A DNA stretch of 64,000 nucleotides from Ectocarpus siliculosus (taxonomy: Eukaryota; Sar; Phaeophyceae; Ectocarpales; Ectocarpaceae). Numbering within the stretch: position 1 is the stretch's first letter; each line of letters opens with the position of its first letter. The translations under genes were made by a program, and so were the position numbers. Positions 44,256 to 58,070 of the stretch are shown here, piece by piece. The notes below the pieces were generated by a model that was given only the letters and a program-made list of their open reading frames with translations, had not been told where the DNA came from and ran no database searches. The stretch covers positions 1,480,302-1,544,301 of the forward strand of contig FN649750.1 in assembly GCA_000310025.1 (NCBI GenBank), in the 5' to 3' direction.

Positions 44256-47200
44256 ATGCTTGCTCAGAGGCCATCAGCGACGCCACCCGTTCCTGATGAC
44301 GCTGTTGGTGTTGACACCTCGGGTGGCGTGCGCTTCGTCGCCGTTCCTGGCAGCGGTCTTGAAGAGACCTTTCCCCGGCCCAGCGTCAAAACTGTGGGTG
44401 GCACAGCATTGCCTGCCTCTGCGAGCCCAAGCACTCTGTCACCTCCTCTGGTCAGCAATTTTGGTGGAGTGGAAGATGGGGGTGTTGCAAGGGCGACGAG
44501 TGCAGCTGCTTCCACACAAGCCCCAGAGCTGAAGATGTCCGACTGGGTCAACGCAAGGAGAAGGTGGGTGCAACACTGTACATACATCTTTCCCGTATTT
44601 AGACTACTGGGTATGATCCCCGTGTAGCGTGTTGTCTACCCTGGTGCACCACAACGTCCCACAACGTAGAGCAAGTAAGCAACGAGGGATGCTAACTTGT
44701 ACAGCAGTAGCTTCTCGAGGGAACAATACGGCTTGAACGATACTTACCGGTGAATCCTTCTCCGAATGCAGCACGAGCTGTGTGATCGTCAAACCTTTGC
44801 GCAAAGATGCGTGCTTGCGCAAAGAGCAGCAAACAGTGGCACACGGCGCCTTACGAATGAAACACTGCTATGAACGTTCACCGTAGGCGCGCGAGGACGG
44901 CGTCGTCCAACACGATCGGGCGCAGCCACAGCACCAGCTTCAGCCGCGGCAAGACTCCGGCCGCCGCCTCGTCTTCCGCGTCCGCTTCAACAACAGCAGT
45001 GGCGCTACCACCGCCAGCGTGGGAGCCCGAAGTATTCCTGAACACGGGAGAAAACGCGGCCGCAGAAGCCGAGGCAGCTCAAACGTGGAGCAAGGAGGAT
45101 GAGATGGCCCTGCGCGGGAGAATCCGAGACACGATTTCGAAGATTGAAGATTTGTCGGGAGGGTTGCAAGGTTCCGGCGGACAAGAGCGAGAGGGGGATG
45201 GCGGGGGAGGAGGAGGAGCGGAGGCTCAAGGGAGAGGAAACGGACCGGGACCAATCCTTGCTGGAGGGGGCAGGAAGAAAAGGAACAACCACAGAGGTGG
45301 TGCGGTGAACCAAGCGGGGGGGGGCGAGGGCAGCATAAAAAATCTACACGAGTCTTTGCACCTCTCGATGGAGCTTGTTGCCACTGGCGAGAAGCACGCC
45401 TCTGCGAATACCACAACCATTGCAGACATGTCCGAGTGGCTGTCTCACCTGGAGCAGAAGCAGCTCGTGAGTTCACTAGGCAGCCCGAAACTCAAAGCTT
45501 CAAGAGTGTGCATTGGTGTTTCCAGCTACAATGTACACTAGTTGGACACAGACACGAATACACAGACACCATTCAAGTCTTTAGGAGCATGCGTGGTACA
45601 AGCATCTGGTACAGTGCTCGAAAGGTTCTCGAGGGCGCTCTGCTTAGCAATACCAGTCGAAGCTTGTATTGACCGCATGTATCGCTTAGGTGCCGTCAAA
45701 CTTCGTAGTCACTGCAGCCCTTGCCCATCAACATCCCTCCCCTGGACATACTCAAGGCTGTAGCTGACACGATTCATGTGCCATATATTGATGTTGCCGT
45801 CGCTGACTCGTGAGCAGACTACACTAGTACGTATGACTCTTTCATTTCGTACCCATTTTTCCAGAAAACGCTCACGTGGGCAGCATTCATTTCCATTTTG
45901 ATTGAGAGAGAGAGAGGAGTATCACATTCCGCTCTCTTCATACCACAAAGCTGCTGCAGTCGCTGCTGAACGTGTCTTGCTTGTGGACGTGCGCCCGGGT
46001 CGGTCGACAGATAAACATCAGCCAGGAAGAGGCGATGGAAGGAACCACCATGGCAGGCGTCATCCTCGACGAAGGTCTAGCGGTTGGAGATTGTATCCGT
46101 GACTACAGGTGAGCAATCCCATGCCATCAAATGTGTCTGTTTCTTCTCCCCTTCGAACAAAGATAACCCACACGACGAAACGAGATGCAATGGGGAGATC
46201 CCGTCAGAGTTCAGGTCGGTCTGGGCCAAACGAGCTGGTTCAAAGGCACCTCACAAACCTGGAGATTTCCGTGAAACAACATCCCATACATAACACGCAG
46301 TGACCAGACATCGTCAGCGTTCAAGCGACTGGCGTCCATCTTCAAGACCGCTTGCGCTGAGACCGAGCGCGCAACCAAAGAGCTGGTCGCGAGGCTTACC
46401 GAAGATCCTACAGCAGAAGAGGGGGCGGGGCCAAAGGAAGGCGGGGGAGGCGGGACGTGGGTGGGTGCAGGAAAGGAGGCCGGATCAACTGCGGGGAACG
46501 TGCCGTCCGCGGAGTCGGTGATCAAGGCCAAGAAAGTAGAGCGCATCAAAATCATGCAGGTCGGATGCCGCGATACTTGGGACGTGGGTGCCAACTGACC
46601 TTGCTGTAGCTTCGAGGTGCCTGCGTTACACGGGGTTATCGAGTCGCATACATTTGTTTTGGTCCGCGAGTCCGATTGATACGTTTTTGTTCAGGGTCGT
46701 CGTGGCGTCGAGCACGTAATCGATGAACGCTGTTGTTGGACAGGGCCGTTTCGTGCAGCCATGAGATGTTGCTAGGAACGCCAGTGTTCTGAAGAGAATT
46801 AGTCGAATGTATTCCTCCTGTACCCTAGGAAACGAATAGCTGATACATAACTCCAAACATTTTCGCTATCCGCACGCGATGGCATCCCGAGATCTGGTCG
46901 CTGCGAATTCGTGCCGCAAGGAAGGACAATATTCTTCACGCCATGCGTGGCATTACGTGTATGGAGACATGTGTTTGAACGCTACGCACATTGTGGACCT
47001 TGCAACTCAACAATTCAGGAGAAACAACTGCAGGAGGCCGCCAAGACTAACGAAGAAGCCCAAGAGGTGATCAACCAGCTTAAGGTCTCTCTCCGGCAGC
47101 TGGAGCAACGCTTCAAACAGGCAAGAACGCATCGAAGAGAGCAGACAAAACCTACCTCGCATGTTCCCCGAGCATACCACGAGTCCACCCGATACGTTGT

Positions 47201-50200
47201 CGTCTTCGCTCGTCAGCTTACGTGCTGTCGATCAAAGCTCCCATTCACAGATCAAAGGTGGTGGGTCAATAATGTAGATGATCAACGTGGATGGGTCGCT
47301 TGGCGGTATGAGCCCCTTGTCGAAAATATTTTGAAACCATTTTCGCAAGGAGGGCGAGGATATGGTGGACAGTAAGACGATTGAGCAACGGAAAATGGGT
47401 CTGGAAGCAACGCCCGGGGCTTTGTCCGCATCCAGAAATAGCGCTTGCCGCAGGGGGTGTTGATGTCAGAATGATCAGACGTGGTATTCACATGGGCCCT
47501 AAGAAGGGTCTACATATGGTATAGCCCCAGCATGCTACGACGTGTAGACAGTCAACGCAGGGAGCTTCACGTTTCTCGCTCTTTCCACTTTGAGAACCTG
47601 CGGCTACGGAAATAAGCAAACGCGGTGCTATCAGGGTCAGCAATCCCGTGCATTGTGGAATGAGGGGAGAATAGAAACAGCGATGGTTGCGAGCTCCCAC
47701 AGCAGAGAGACAAACACCATATTGCGCCGTATGTGTGTGCCTGTCCGATGCTCTTTCTCGGCGCGTGCTCGCTTGCAGACTGAATCGATGAACACGATCG
47801 TCACGACGAATCGGCGCAAGGACAACATGAAGTGGAACGCCCTCGTGTTGGAGTACGAGATGAAGATTAACTACCTGGAGCGCGCTTTAGCGCAGGAGGA
47901 GAGCAAGCTAAGGATCGCGGAGCAGGTGCACCGTCTTCCGGGCCTTGCCACGACTCTTCCTTTGAATAGGTCGTGTAGATGAGGGATTTGGACTTGTTCT
48001 ACGCATGCCTCGTTTGTTACTGAAGGGCTCTCACCAGGGAATACTTCTTTTCTGTCATATCGAACCAAGCTGGGTGTCAAGCGTGTCACGCTCAGGATTG
48101 CCCCCCCGCCCCCCCCCTGGTCAGTGGTCTAACCTCTAAGGCATGAAAACGTGAGAACCCCCGCCCCGCCTTCTGCCTTCTCCGAAGGTGCACAGAGAGG
48201 AAGGCCTGGAGCTTCACTTGGAACTAGTTTCCAAGCAGAGGGGGAGTACGCGCGCGGGGACAAAGACCGCGGCCATGCAGGAGGAGATGGCGGCCCTCTG
48301 CTCCAAGCTGAGCGCGACAAACGCTCGCCTTGTCATCGCGGAGAATGCCAAGGCGAAGCTAGAGCAAGAGATAGCCTCTGAAAAGTGAGAGATCGGCGAT
48401 ACCGGAAGAGTTTTGGTCTTTCGGTTCGGTCGGATTTCCACGCCGAGGAGTCCTGGTAGTAGTGTCTTCGGAAGAGGTTTCTGGGCATGATGCACGCCTC
48501 ATTTTTTTTATGTACTTCTGCAACACGATCGGCCTTGAGAAAGAGCTCTCGTGGCTGCGCTTGGACTTCATCGACCTTGAACACTAGACCATAGGCGTGG
48601 ACGACGTAGCTGTGCTAAAAACAATTTACTAAGAACCACCTTGCCAAAACGGAGAAGGGAGGCGAGTTGCGGCCTCGACAAGGCGACGAAGGCTTCCGGC
48701 GGTCTGCACCTTCTTCGAAGGGTCGTTCACCCTGAGTTTGTGGTCAGTGCCTACCGTATCGCTTGACAGACAAGTGAAGGACACTGCACAGCCGAATAAG
48801 TCCGCCCACACCTCGCATACAGAAATGGACAAGCCGCTCCGTTCTTCCTATCGACGATGGGGTTGGTCCAATGAAGCCCAGGTCGTGGACCTTTCACGAG
48901 TGGTCAGTACGAAAATATCCAGTGGATCCAGTTCCAAGGACAGCGTTCTACACTCGGCCGAGGACTGTCGTCCTTGGACCACCACGTTTTGTGATACACA
49001 TCTCCACCTCGAAGACAGTCGTCTACCCAAACGACTCCTCTCCCCACGACAGCGCCATCGTGTTGACTCGCATGTTTCCTTTTTCGACCAAGTGGTCCGC
49101 TGCGTATGTGTCGTTCATGGACCATGGCACGCTCGCGCGTTCCGAAATGTTTGCCGGTCACATCTGAATCCTTGGATTATTGCTTTTCACCTGACCGTAG
49201 GGAGAAATACCGCAAGTTAAAGGAGCAGCGCGCCGTCCAGGGGAAGGAGACACTCGAAGAGCACGAGGAGGAGATAAAATCTCATTCAAAGCTTTACGAC
49301 AAGAAAATCAGGGAGATCGAAATGTGAGAAGCCACCCCCAAACCTTCACCTCCAGGTGAAGTGCCGAAACGAAATGCCCCAAGCTTGCTGTCGAGGACAG
49401 GAACGGAAACAGGGAAGAACCGGTAACTCCGTTCAGGGAACAGGGCGGGGTTCCCGGGATCAATATGTGCGGGTTCGGGAAGCGAATTGCATTCAGCGTC
49501 GGTTTACTTCCTTGTCGACCCGTTTCTTCGTCCCCCTATTTACCTGATGCCGAGAAAGTTGGAGAGGCGGAAAGGGCTTAGTCTATCCTGGTGGGCCCAG
49601 CAGTAGAGTGGGGTAGTGATGGATGTGGCTGCTGCACCTCGGTATACTGGTGCTCTCACTCTACTTGGTTCTACGCTCATCATTTCCTTACATTTGGTAC
49701 ATATATATCGGCAATTTTTGCACACTTTTCACGTTTCTCCGTGGGGTACGAAGTTGAAAATGGTCACGTATTCTCCCGAAAGCAACTACGAATGACCCCT
49801 CACCCCGCAATGAGGGCGAGCGGGACACGGATGGAAACAGTAACCAAACGCCACACGCAATATTCGGAGTACAAGAGATATTCACATCCGGCTCTTTCCC
49901 ATGATTCAAGGGAGCACGAAAAGCAGCTCGTCGTATGGAGGAAGCAGCTGGACGACCTGCGAGAGTCCAAAGAAGAGGAAGCGGGGAAGAGCGCGTTCGT
50001 GATAAGCAGACTCAAGGCCGATTTGGAAATCGCACATCAGAAGGCAAGCGTCGCAGACAGAACCTGTCGTTTGATCTTCACGTTGAACTCATTCCCCACT
50101 TTAATATTGCATTCCCATGTTCTCAGTACCACCGTCGTCATTGTTGTCACAGTGGTACCTCTTATGCGATCCGCGTCTTGTGTTGATGGTATTAATAGTA

Positions 50201-53200
50201 CTGTCACAGTATCTACTACCTGCTCAGTGCTTTTTTCTACGGTATTTTTCTGTGCGGCGACTGGATCTCTTCCAACACATGAGATATGTTGTGGGTTGCA
50301 TAAATAGGCGCCTCATGGATGCCACTTGGTTGGACTGACGAAGAGTCTGAAAAGAGGGGGAGGAACTGCTGCCTGGCATAAGACCATGCCATCATCAGTC
50401 ATTCAGCCAACAGCGTGGTTCCCTCTAGCTGCGCTTCAGGAGGAGCCAGCGAGAGAGAGAGAGAGATACAAGTCGTTTTTTGTTCCGTCGTGCTGCCAGA
50501 GAAAGGAATCACGGTACCCGTTTAGGAAACGCCTGACTCTTGGCCATTGATTCCGGCCACGTAGTTGGTGCAGTAAAACATCGACGATGATGACGTCAAG
50601 GGCGGCTCTTCAGGACTCTGTTCGGATCCTCTACGAATCCCCCTATCGCCTAGTCTAGTATGTTAGATTTCTTCGTTCGCCTGCACAACGGCAATCTCAG
50701 GGCAAAGCAGCCGGGGGAGACGAGCGAGTTTCGGCCGCGCAGGCCAAGCTGGACGCCCTCCGCGAGGAGCAGGAGAGAGCCACCGCCGAGGCCAAGTACG
50801 AAAAGGAGGCGGCAGAAGAGGTGAAGCACGAGAACAAACGTCGCGTTTGCCGAGGCCGCCGATACACGTTCGTCCATGCCACGGATACAACAACAATGAA
50901 GAACACAGCGACATGTGGTGCCCAAAAAGATGCCATGTTCTGAGTATTGTTTCGTGGGTTCGAGGAAAGTGCATCAGGAGATGAGATGGGCAAGCAATCT
51001 ACGAATTGTTCGTTGTTCGTTGACAACAAGGTGCTCGATCATGGTCGACAACACCGAAACCCCTGATGTAGTAAGTATGGTCGTGAGCAAAAAAGCTAAA
51101 TTCGTCTGACAACCTTCACCAACGAACACGATTACCAAGGTGCTGCAAGACGCGATCAAAACGTACAAGGAGAAGCTTACAGAAGCCGCTCGGCTCAAGA
51201 AGCAGAGCGACGAGCGGATCGCGGAGCTGGAGCCGGAGCTGGAGCGGCTGGCTGTCAGATGCAAGGAACTCGTTCAGCAGAAGGACATCACGAGCGAGGT
51301 GGGCTTCGAGAACAGGCAGCGACGTGTTTCGGTAGATCCGACAAACAAGGTTGTTCGGCATGTTAATGAAGGTTGAGAGTGTCGCGCTGTTCTTGGTGCT
51401 CTCGTTTGATCCATGCGCTAGCATAACCAATGCTCATATCTGTTATAATTGTACCACCCTCCCCCTTTGGGGTTTAGGAACGCGCTCGGATAGAGAATGC
51501 TCTACGCCAGCAACACCGCTTGGCCGACGAACAGAGAGTGCAGGACACGGCAAATCGGCTAGCAGCGCTAGAGCAGGAGCAACACAATCTGCTGTCGAGA
51601 GTGCTCGAAGCCGAAGCTGAGGCCGACAGACAGCGGTAAGAATGGACACACATCAGCCTTCCCTTGTCGAACAAGCTTCCTGTGAACCCATCAGGCATGT
51701 CAACAAGCTAACGAAATTTAGCGTTGCCTTCGTAGAACGCGAGGAAGACTTTCGAGGAAATCAATGAGCAACACAGCCAATACGAGGTAGAGACACTGCA
51801 GGTGTAGGCAATTTGCACTTCTCGTTCAAGGCACCCAAAGACAGTCTGCACTTACATCGGCCTGATGCTATTTTTTTGCCTTGGTTGTCCCCTCAGTCCG
51901 GCGGCCTACACAATAGGCCGTCCGCCGTCCCTCAATCCCATGTTTTCAGTAGTTTGGCGCTTTACCTTGCCTAGTCTAATAGCTTCGCTCCATTGTTGCT
52001 GCTGAGCCCTCCGCCCGTTTCGCACGAGTCTCTCACCCGGCGCAATGTTTCACTCGGGTCACCCTGGTCTTCATTCTACGCAACACGAATTCGCTCGATT
52101 TTCCAATCCCGACCCGACCGTTCTGACTAGAGCTGTGAATGACTTTGGATTCCTTGGGATGACTCTGATCTGCGGGGAACTGACTCGCTTCGTATGCGCA
52201 GCTCCGCAGGAGACACCATGACTTGTAACAACGCCGTGGTTAGCCATCGTATTCTTTGGATGGTGATTGGAATTGTCTTCACTGCTCTTATCGGCCTAGA
52301 GGTCGCGTGATCCAATCTGTCGCGATATGCCCATATCATCTGATGTTGCCTAACTGCCACCGATGCGATGCATGCCTACCGTAGGCGTGCTGTAGAAGAC
52401 CTGGTGCTGGTGCTGGAGCAGGCCATGAGTACCCAGGCAGCACTGAAGGCGGCGGCGGCAACGCAAAGGGCCGAGGATGCTGTGAGGGTGAGGATATCAT
52501 GGCGAACGGTATTGTGTGCGGGGGTGGGAAAATATGGGCTCAGTTCATTGCGGAAATGTAGTCTTCTCTGATTGTTATCGGGGGTTTGTCCCAAATATGC
52601 CTGCGCAGAGATGGCCCGGGTAGAAAGCGTCGGGCGCGCGACGCGTGATGAAGTTGAGGCGGGAAACGGCGCAAGAGCCGGGGGCTGTCTGCAAAGATCG
52701 GATATCCGCTCAAAGCCGGATAGAGTTTCACTTACATTTCCCTCCGGAACAGAGTTTGCTTTCCGCTTTCGTTGAAGAGGGGTTGGGAATGTAAACAATT
52801 CACCTATAAGCATATCGACGACAATATCATTACGCTCGCGGACGATCCTGCCCTGTTTATTCAGCGGATGTGATGTGTCCTTTGCGTCATAGGTTGGATC
52901 CTACAAGTGAACAACCATGGCCAAACCTTTGATGAAGGGTCTGTGCGTGTAGATTACGCCAGCTAGCGCACGCTCCCAGCGCGTGCGTTAGCTACAGCCA
53001 TAAGGAGCACGTCGTAGCTCACACCACCCGCGCTGGCGGCGTGATGCCGGTGGTGATTGCAGGAGTCGTCGCCCGAACCTGGTGTTGACACCACCGAGGC
53101 CGAAAATGCCGCTCGGGAGAAGGCTGCCGGGCTTCAGGAGGAGCTCTCCAAGGCGAACATCAGGGTCGAGGACTTGCAGCGGGACCTCACGAGGGCGGAG

Positions 53201-56200
53201 CAGAGCGCGAAAGAAGCAGCGCATGAACAGATTAGGTAAATCGAACCCGAGCAGTTTTGTGTAGAGTAGGTCCAGCTACCTGCAATAACCAAGAGAGGAC
53301 AAAGCACCAACAGCCGTGCACGACGACGAGTCAACACGCACCATGGCACACCCGGGACATCAATGACATAATAAGTGCACCCCGTTCATTCGTCGACGAG
53401 TTAACGCCGTCCGTGCCACCACACGCACATGTTGGAAACCGCCCTACCACACACGACTGTAACGTATCAAGGGCTCGAGAGGCAGTAGAGCGGGCGGCGT
53501 TGGCCGAGGAACAAGCGCGAGCCGCGGCTGAAGCCGCCAAAGCCGCCGCAGCGAGCGGCCCAAGCGAGCACCAGCAGGACATGTTCCAGGTGGAAGCGAT
53601 CCTCAAAGCAGAGGTCCGCGATCTCGAGGAAAGGTACGCAGCATATCACGGAGGCGTGTCGTCACCACGGATATTAGTTTGAGGGGGAGACCAAGGGCGG
53701 CGTAGCACGTTGGACTTTCTGGGCGTTGAAATCCTCAACGTATTCTCTAGATTCTGGTGGAAATCGTTGTGTCTGACGTTGAGGAAATGAGGCTTGAGCT
53801 TTCCTTGCACGAGTCAAAGGAGTAAGCCAAAGGGCAGTGGCGTAAATGATGGTTCCATCGCCCTTGTCGAAAGCAGAATGGGTGGTGAAGCAGGGCCGGC
53901 GGGGCGGGTGATATTGGTGCATCTGAACAGCTGTCACTGAACAGACTTTGGTTGTGCAAACCCCTCGAGACGACGCTGGCCCGGGAGTACAATACCCTAC
54001 GCGTACGCTAGGATGACCCCTGAACGAGCAGCAGCCACTCCTATTGAATTTCCAATTGAGAAGCCTGGATGGCTGATATTTCGCAGACCTCCTGCTGGAG
54101 AACGGTGGAGTCCTCAAGAAATATACATGCAGCGCCTGAAGCCAAACAGCTCGCCTAAGCGTACCTGCATGACGTTGAACGAGTGCAGGATGGTAAATTG
54201 ACTAGCTTTAAGCTCTGGTCAGTCCTCTATACGTCACTGTTTGTTGCGATTTCTCGAGATTTCCCTTGGCCTGTTCTTTCTTGGTGAGTGGTTCTTCTTT
54301 TCTTCAAACTGTGGATGGTCGGGAACGCATTTCCCTGCATGTTCGTCTCCATGCTTCCAAGTTGTCCCCTGATCTCTATTGATGATGTGTTTCGCATGGT
54401 CGTCTCCATTCAATCAAGTTCGTATCCCTTGTATATTGATGGTGGGTGTTGCTCGCTCCACCCAGGGTGCGGACGGCCGAGAGCGAGGCAGACCTGCTCC
54501 ACCACGATCTCATGGACGCCGAGCAAAACATTGAAGAGCTGGAGGAGGAAGTCGGGGCGCTGGCGGAAAGCAGGGCCAAAATGAGGGTGGAAGTCCACGA
54601 GGCCCACTGTCAGGTTCGGCGCGTCCTTGACCACCACTCACTTTAGTACGCCCTGTCGATCTGCTTTTCCAATCAATGTCGACCTCACGAGCAAGAGGTT
54701 CCGTACACTCATCGCCGCGCTCGATGTTTCGTTTTCGGTGTTTTTTGTGGTTACATCTCAATCGCCCCGCAGATTCAGCGTATGACCGTGGAGAGGGCCT
54801 CCCTTCGACGGCAAGGAGTGGACACGACCAACTTGCTCTCCAAGACGGAGGCCCTGCTGCGAGAAGTGACAGGGTACGTGCGTCCCGCTAGAAGCTCTTT
54901 TGCCACTGTCGTGGCTGATCGACCATCTGCCTACCTTTCGGCGGCCACGGTCTCCGCCACAGGTGTTATTAGCGCCTTTCGTGTATTTGCTGAAACCAGA
55001 ATAGCTCGGAGGCTACCGTGACGCCGGAGGTCCAAGCACAAAACGCATCGCCAAGTCTGGCGATGCACCGGCGGTTTCATATCTATCCCTCCGATCACTT
55101 TGTACGTTTCACGTACGGTCCATGCACAACAATTTGTCCATTCACGTTTTGTGCGATATCTTTTTAAAGAAAAAAAATTGAAACGCGAAACAACGATATT
55201 CGTGACTGCCTCGTCGAGCTACGTCGATAGCTGCAGAGTTTTTTTCCTTTTTCGGAAAATGCGGCATTTTTGACCAAAATGATCCACGGAACCCCCTAAA
55301 TCAGCATAGTACCCCCTGTTTTCCTCCGCGGAGCCCCCATATATTACCACGGTGCCCCCCATTTATCACTGCGGAGCCCCCTCTATCACCACGTTGGCCC
55401 CCATTTTTGCGCCAAGGCACCCCCATTTTATGCCACGGTGCCCGCTCTGTGAAATTTCCCCGCGTCCATACCCTTCTTATTCACAACTGATCGCGCACTT
55501 TACTGTAATAATATACACGCAATGCAGGACGAAAACACATGCACAGTCTATTCGCATGCACAACACTTCACTCTATCACTCTATATATAATTAATATATA
55601 CAAAACTTTCGGAGGCAGTCAACCGCAAGGGAGTGCTGGAAAAAACAACAAGGCCCAACACAAAAGAAAGGGAACACGCAGCAGGCGCACAACAAACCCG
55701 GCAAAGCTGTTGAACAAACATTTGTACAGCGCTGGCATGCGCACGCAAAACACACATCACGACCATCAAATCTGCCCCGCGGTCATGGGAGAGCGCATCA
55801 CCAGCACCGGGTGGAAGCTCATGTTGCTGCGCCGGCTTCGGCTTCTTAGGAGCCGCCCGGCCATCGACTCCGCGATAGCCGATCTTCTTCTTCTTAGGCC
55901 GCCCCCTAGGATTCCCCATGGTGCTTGCGTGGGTATTTTGTGTTCTTCGGGCTGCAACGTGTGCGAGAGTTGTTTGTGCGTGTCGTGTCGCCCACCAAAG
56001 CACACCCACCCATGGTGCGGCACAACATGTTGAATATCTCGAAAACTAGATTTTTCCCAGCAAAACCCCAAAAACCCCACCTGTAGATCGACGATAGGGA
56101 TCGTTTGCCACTGTTTATTTTGAAATCGGTCGGGTGGTTGTCGCGCTGTAAACGAATCAAGTTGATCCTCTACATTCAGTTATTCTCTGATATCTCCTGT

Positions 56201-57662
56201 AATTTCGAGAATTACAAAAAAAAAAATCCCCAACCGCAGAATTCCGACATGTGTCCAAATCCGTTGAGTTTTTTGGCATCGGCAATAAACACCACCCTGT
56301 GTAAACGAATCAAGTATTAAAGGTGTTTCGGGGATAAAAAGTCAAGGAAAAAAAACAACAAAAAAAACTCTCCGTCACGCCATGCGCCTGGAAACAGGGC
56401 GTTTGCCGGTACTTTCAGATTTCGGAACAACCACCTGTGTGCAGAGAAAAGTTGTCATTTGTGCTGGGGGAATTTATTGATTCATTGTTGTGCACGGACT
56501 ATATCTCTGTGTCGGCTACACCTTCACTCTTTCTCTCCAACCTATATAGCGAGTTTCCTCCGTACCCCTCTTCCGCCGTCTCTTTGCCCCCAACCACCCC
56601 CCACCCCCACCCCGCCCCTTTGATGCCCCAGCCACTCAATAATTTCGACCCGTACTTTCCAAAACCGTCCCATCTCGCAGGTGCATCGACCAAAAGGAGA
56701 ATATGGCGACGTACACTAGGGTGGCAGAACTCCTCTCGGCCATTCGAAAGCGCAAAATCGACGAGAGGGCCGTCAAGATGAACCGCGCGCGCGACCGCAT
56801 CGAGGCGGAGAACAGGGCCCGGATCGAGAAGGCCCTGAACGCCTTGAGGCTCAGGTCCCAGGACAGCGTCGCCGGGCGCCTCGAGCGCGCCCCCGCGCAC
56901 CTTCGCGGCATCCTCGCCGTCTTTCTCGACCCCAGCTTCCAGAAGGCCTTCGTCGACTACACTAAGCGGTTTGCCCGCGGCGAGGTGGTCCTGCCCTCAG
57001 CCCTTCACAAACAAGCCACCTCTTCTGCAAACATGTTCATATCGTCATCGAAGGAGAGCGAAAAAACCGCCGGCGGCGGCGGTGGAAACCCCCCGCCGCG
57101 GCGGGCAATTAGCCTCGACTACCCGGAGACGTGCCCGGGGCACGGGCCCACGACGCCCGCCGCGGCCGCGGCCGCGGCCTCGGTGCCCGCACTCGCGAAG
57201 GGCTTGGAAAGGCGCAGGCAAGTGATGTTCGGGGACTTGCCGCCGACTAAGTCGGAGGCGAACATGATAGCCTCCGGAAAGCACCGATCGTCTATAGCGG
57301 CACCCGGCGGTCGGAACGCCGGTGGTAAAGGTGGTGGCGCCGTGGGACCTGATGGTGTCGGTGTTCGGCGAAACCAGCAAACAGGGAAGAGGAAGTCGAG
57401 GAATGGGCGGAAGCGGTCGGCAGATGGAGGCAGCAAAAACCCGGGAACGCAATGGCGCAGACACCGTGAAGGATCAGACTTCAGCATGACCCTCACCGCA
57501 GAGAGTGCTGTCGGTCGATCTGCGAGGACCCCTTCCAAGGGGGGTGGTCAGGGGGGCGCCGCGCTGGTAACTGAACAAGGTGGGGTTCCCGGTTCTAATG
57601 TTCGGCTACTCGTGTCAGGACCAAAGGAGGAAGAGTTGATGTGTCTGGCGTTGGGGCGGTGA
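44256..57662 (+). CDS. Large coiled-coil protein, 19 phase-consistent exons
   Basis: Exons: 44256-44563, 44887-45466, 45960-46108, 46301-46559, 47019-47120, 47779-47925, 48200-48384, 49201-49323, 49911-50043, 50701-50820, 51140-51298, 51478-51635, 51744-51803, 52385-52487, 53063-53235, 53472-53633, 54466-54613, 54773-54873, 56681-57662. Total 4,152 nt (1,383 aa), all junctions in phase. Exons 5-18 encode almost unbroken charged heptad-like helix (LEYEMKINYLERALAQEES; LQEELSKANIRVEDLQRDL; NIEELEEEVGALAESRAK). The N-terminus is Pro/Ser/Ala-rich, the C-terminus Gly/Lys/Arg-rich with KRKSRNGRKRS. Introns 5 and 9 use GC donors. No motor or enzyme domain. Start ATG chosen as the first in the open frame after the 5' GC-rich region. 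The last exon may instead splice near 57,581 into the next block. Confidence 0.75.
48119..48172 (-). repeat. SINE-like repeat fragment
   Basis: CAGTGGTCTAACCTCTAAGGCATG followed by a short A-rich part and GAGAACCCCCGCCCCG matches the tRNA-like end of the 63-kb copies. Lies in an intron of the coiled-coil gene. Confidence 0.4.
55270..55450. repeat. C-rich minisatellite (~30 bp unit)
   Basis: Six or so imperfect repeats of the pattern CACGGTGCCCCCCATTTATCA with GCGGAGCCCCC variants. Confidence 0.65.
55780..55918 (-). CDS. Small AT-hook-containing ORF start, unrecognised
   Basis: ATG at 55,918 gives MGNPRGRPKKKKIGYRG, an AT-hook (GRPKKKK core), then a Pro/Lys-rich stretch. No downstream domain was found. 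It sits inside an intron of the opposite-strand gene. Possibly the remnant of an inserted element ORF. Confidence 0.25.
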
Positions 57663-58070
57663 TTGTAGACCCGGGTCGAACCCTGTTGCTCAGCTGTTGC
57701 TGACATGAGAAGCTAGTGACGTAGAACCGAGTTGTGTGAAAATCGCAGGTTTGCATGAGGTCTGATTTACGTGCATAGTAGATGGTGTGCTGATCGTGCG
57801 TACAAATACATCGTCTAGCCAGGGTGGCAGGCTCACCAATTATACATTTTGTGAAAGGGAATCGTCGGTGGGCGTTAATGATAGAGAACGAATGCGACCA
57901 AACGTATCCCTGGGTCAAATGTCTATGTAGGTAGGTTTGGTGTGTTGCTTGTTCGTGTTTTGGGAATTTTTTTTTTTCAGTTTTGGGGACGTACTACTGA
58001 GGAAATATTGGTCTGCACATCACTTTGGACAACAAGACACACGACCCCTCTTGAAACCCATCCTCACCAG

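Larger units (their letters stand above)
54874..56680. other. Long intron of the coiled-coil gene
   Basis: 1.8 kb between exons in matching phase 2. Contains a perfect 9-bp stem hairpin (55,045-55,066), a C-rich minisatellite, A-runs, a duplicated GTAAACGAATCAAGT (56,149 and 56,300) and a small minus-strand AT-hook ORF, suggesting one or more insertions. Confidence 0.5.

Noticed and set aside
54087-54192. Extra exon in the coiled-coil gene
   Set aside because: Has plausible splice sites, but skipping it joins the neighbouring exons in phase 2 while including it breaks the frame.
55004-55103. Exon following 54773-54873 (SEATVTPEVQAQNASP)
   Set aside because: Not needed: the exon at 56,681 already matches the phase, and this frame runs into repeats and a stop.
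56703-57662. Single-exon gene of 319 codons
   Set aside because: A good acceptor just upstream joins it in phase to the preceding coiled-coil exon, so it is better taken as the terminal exon.
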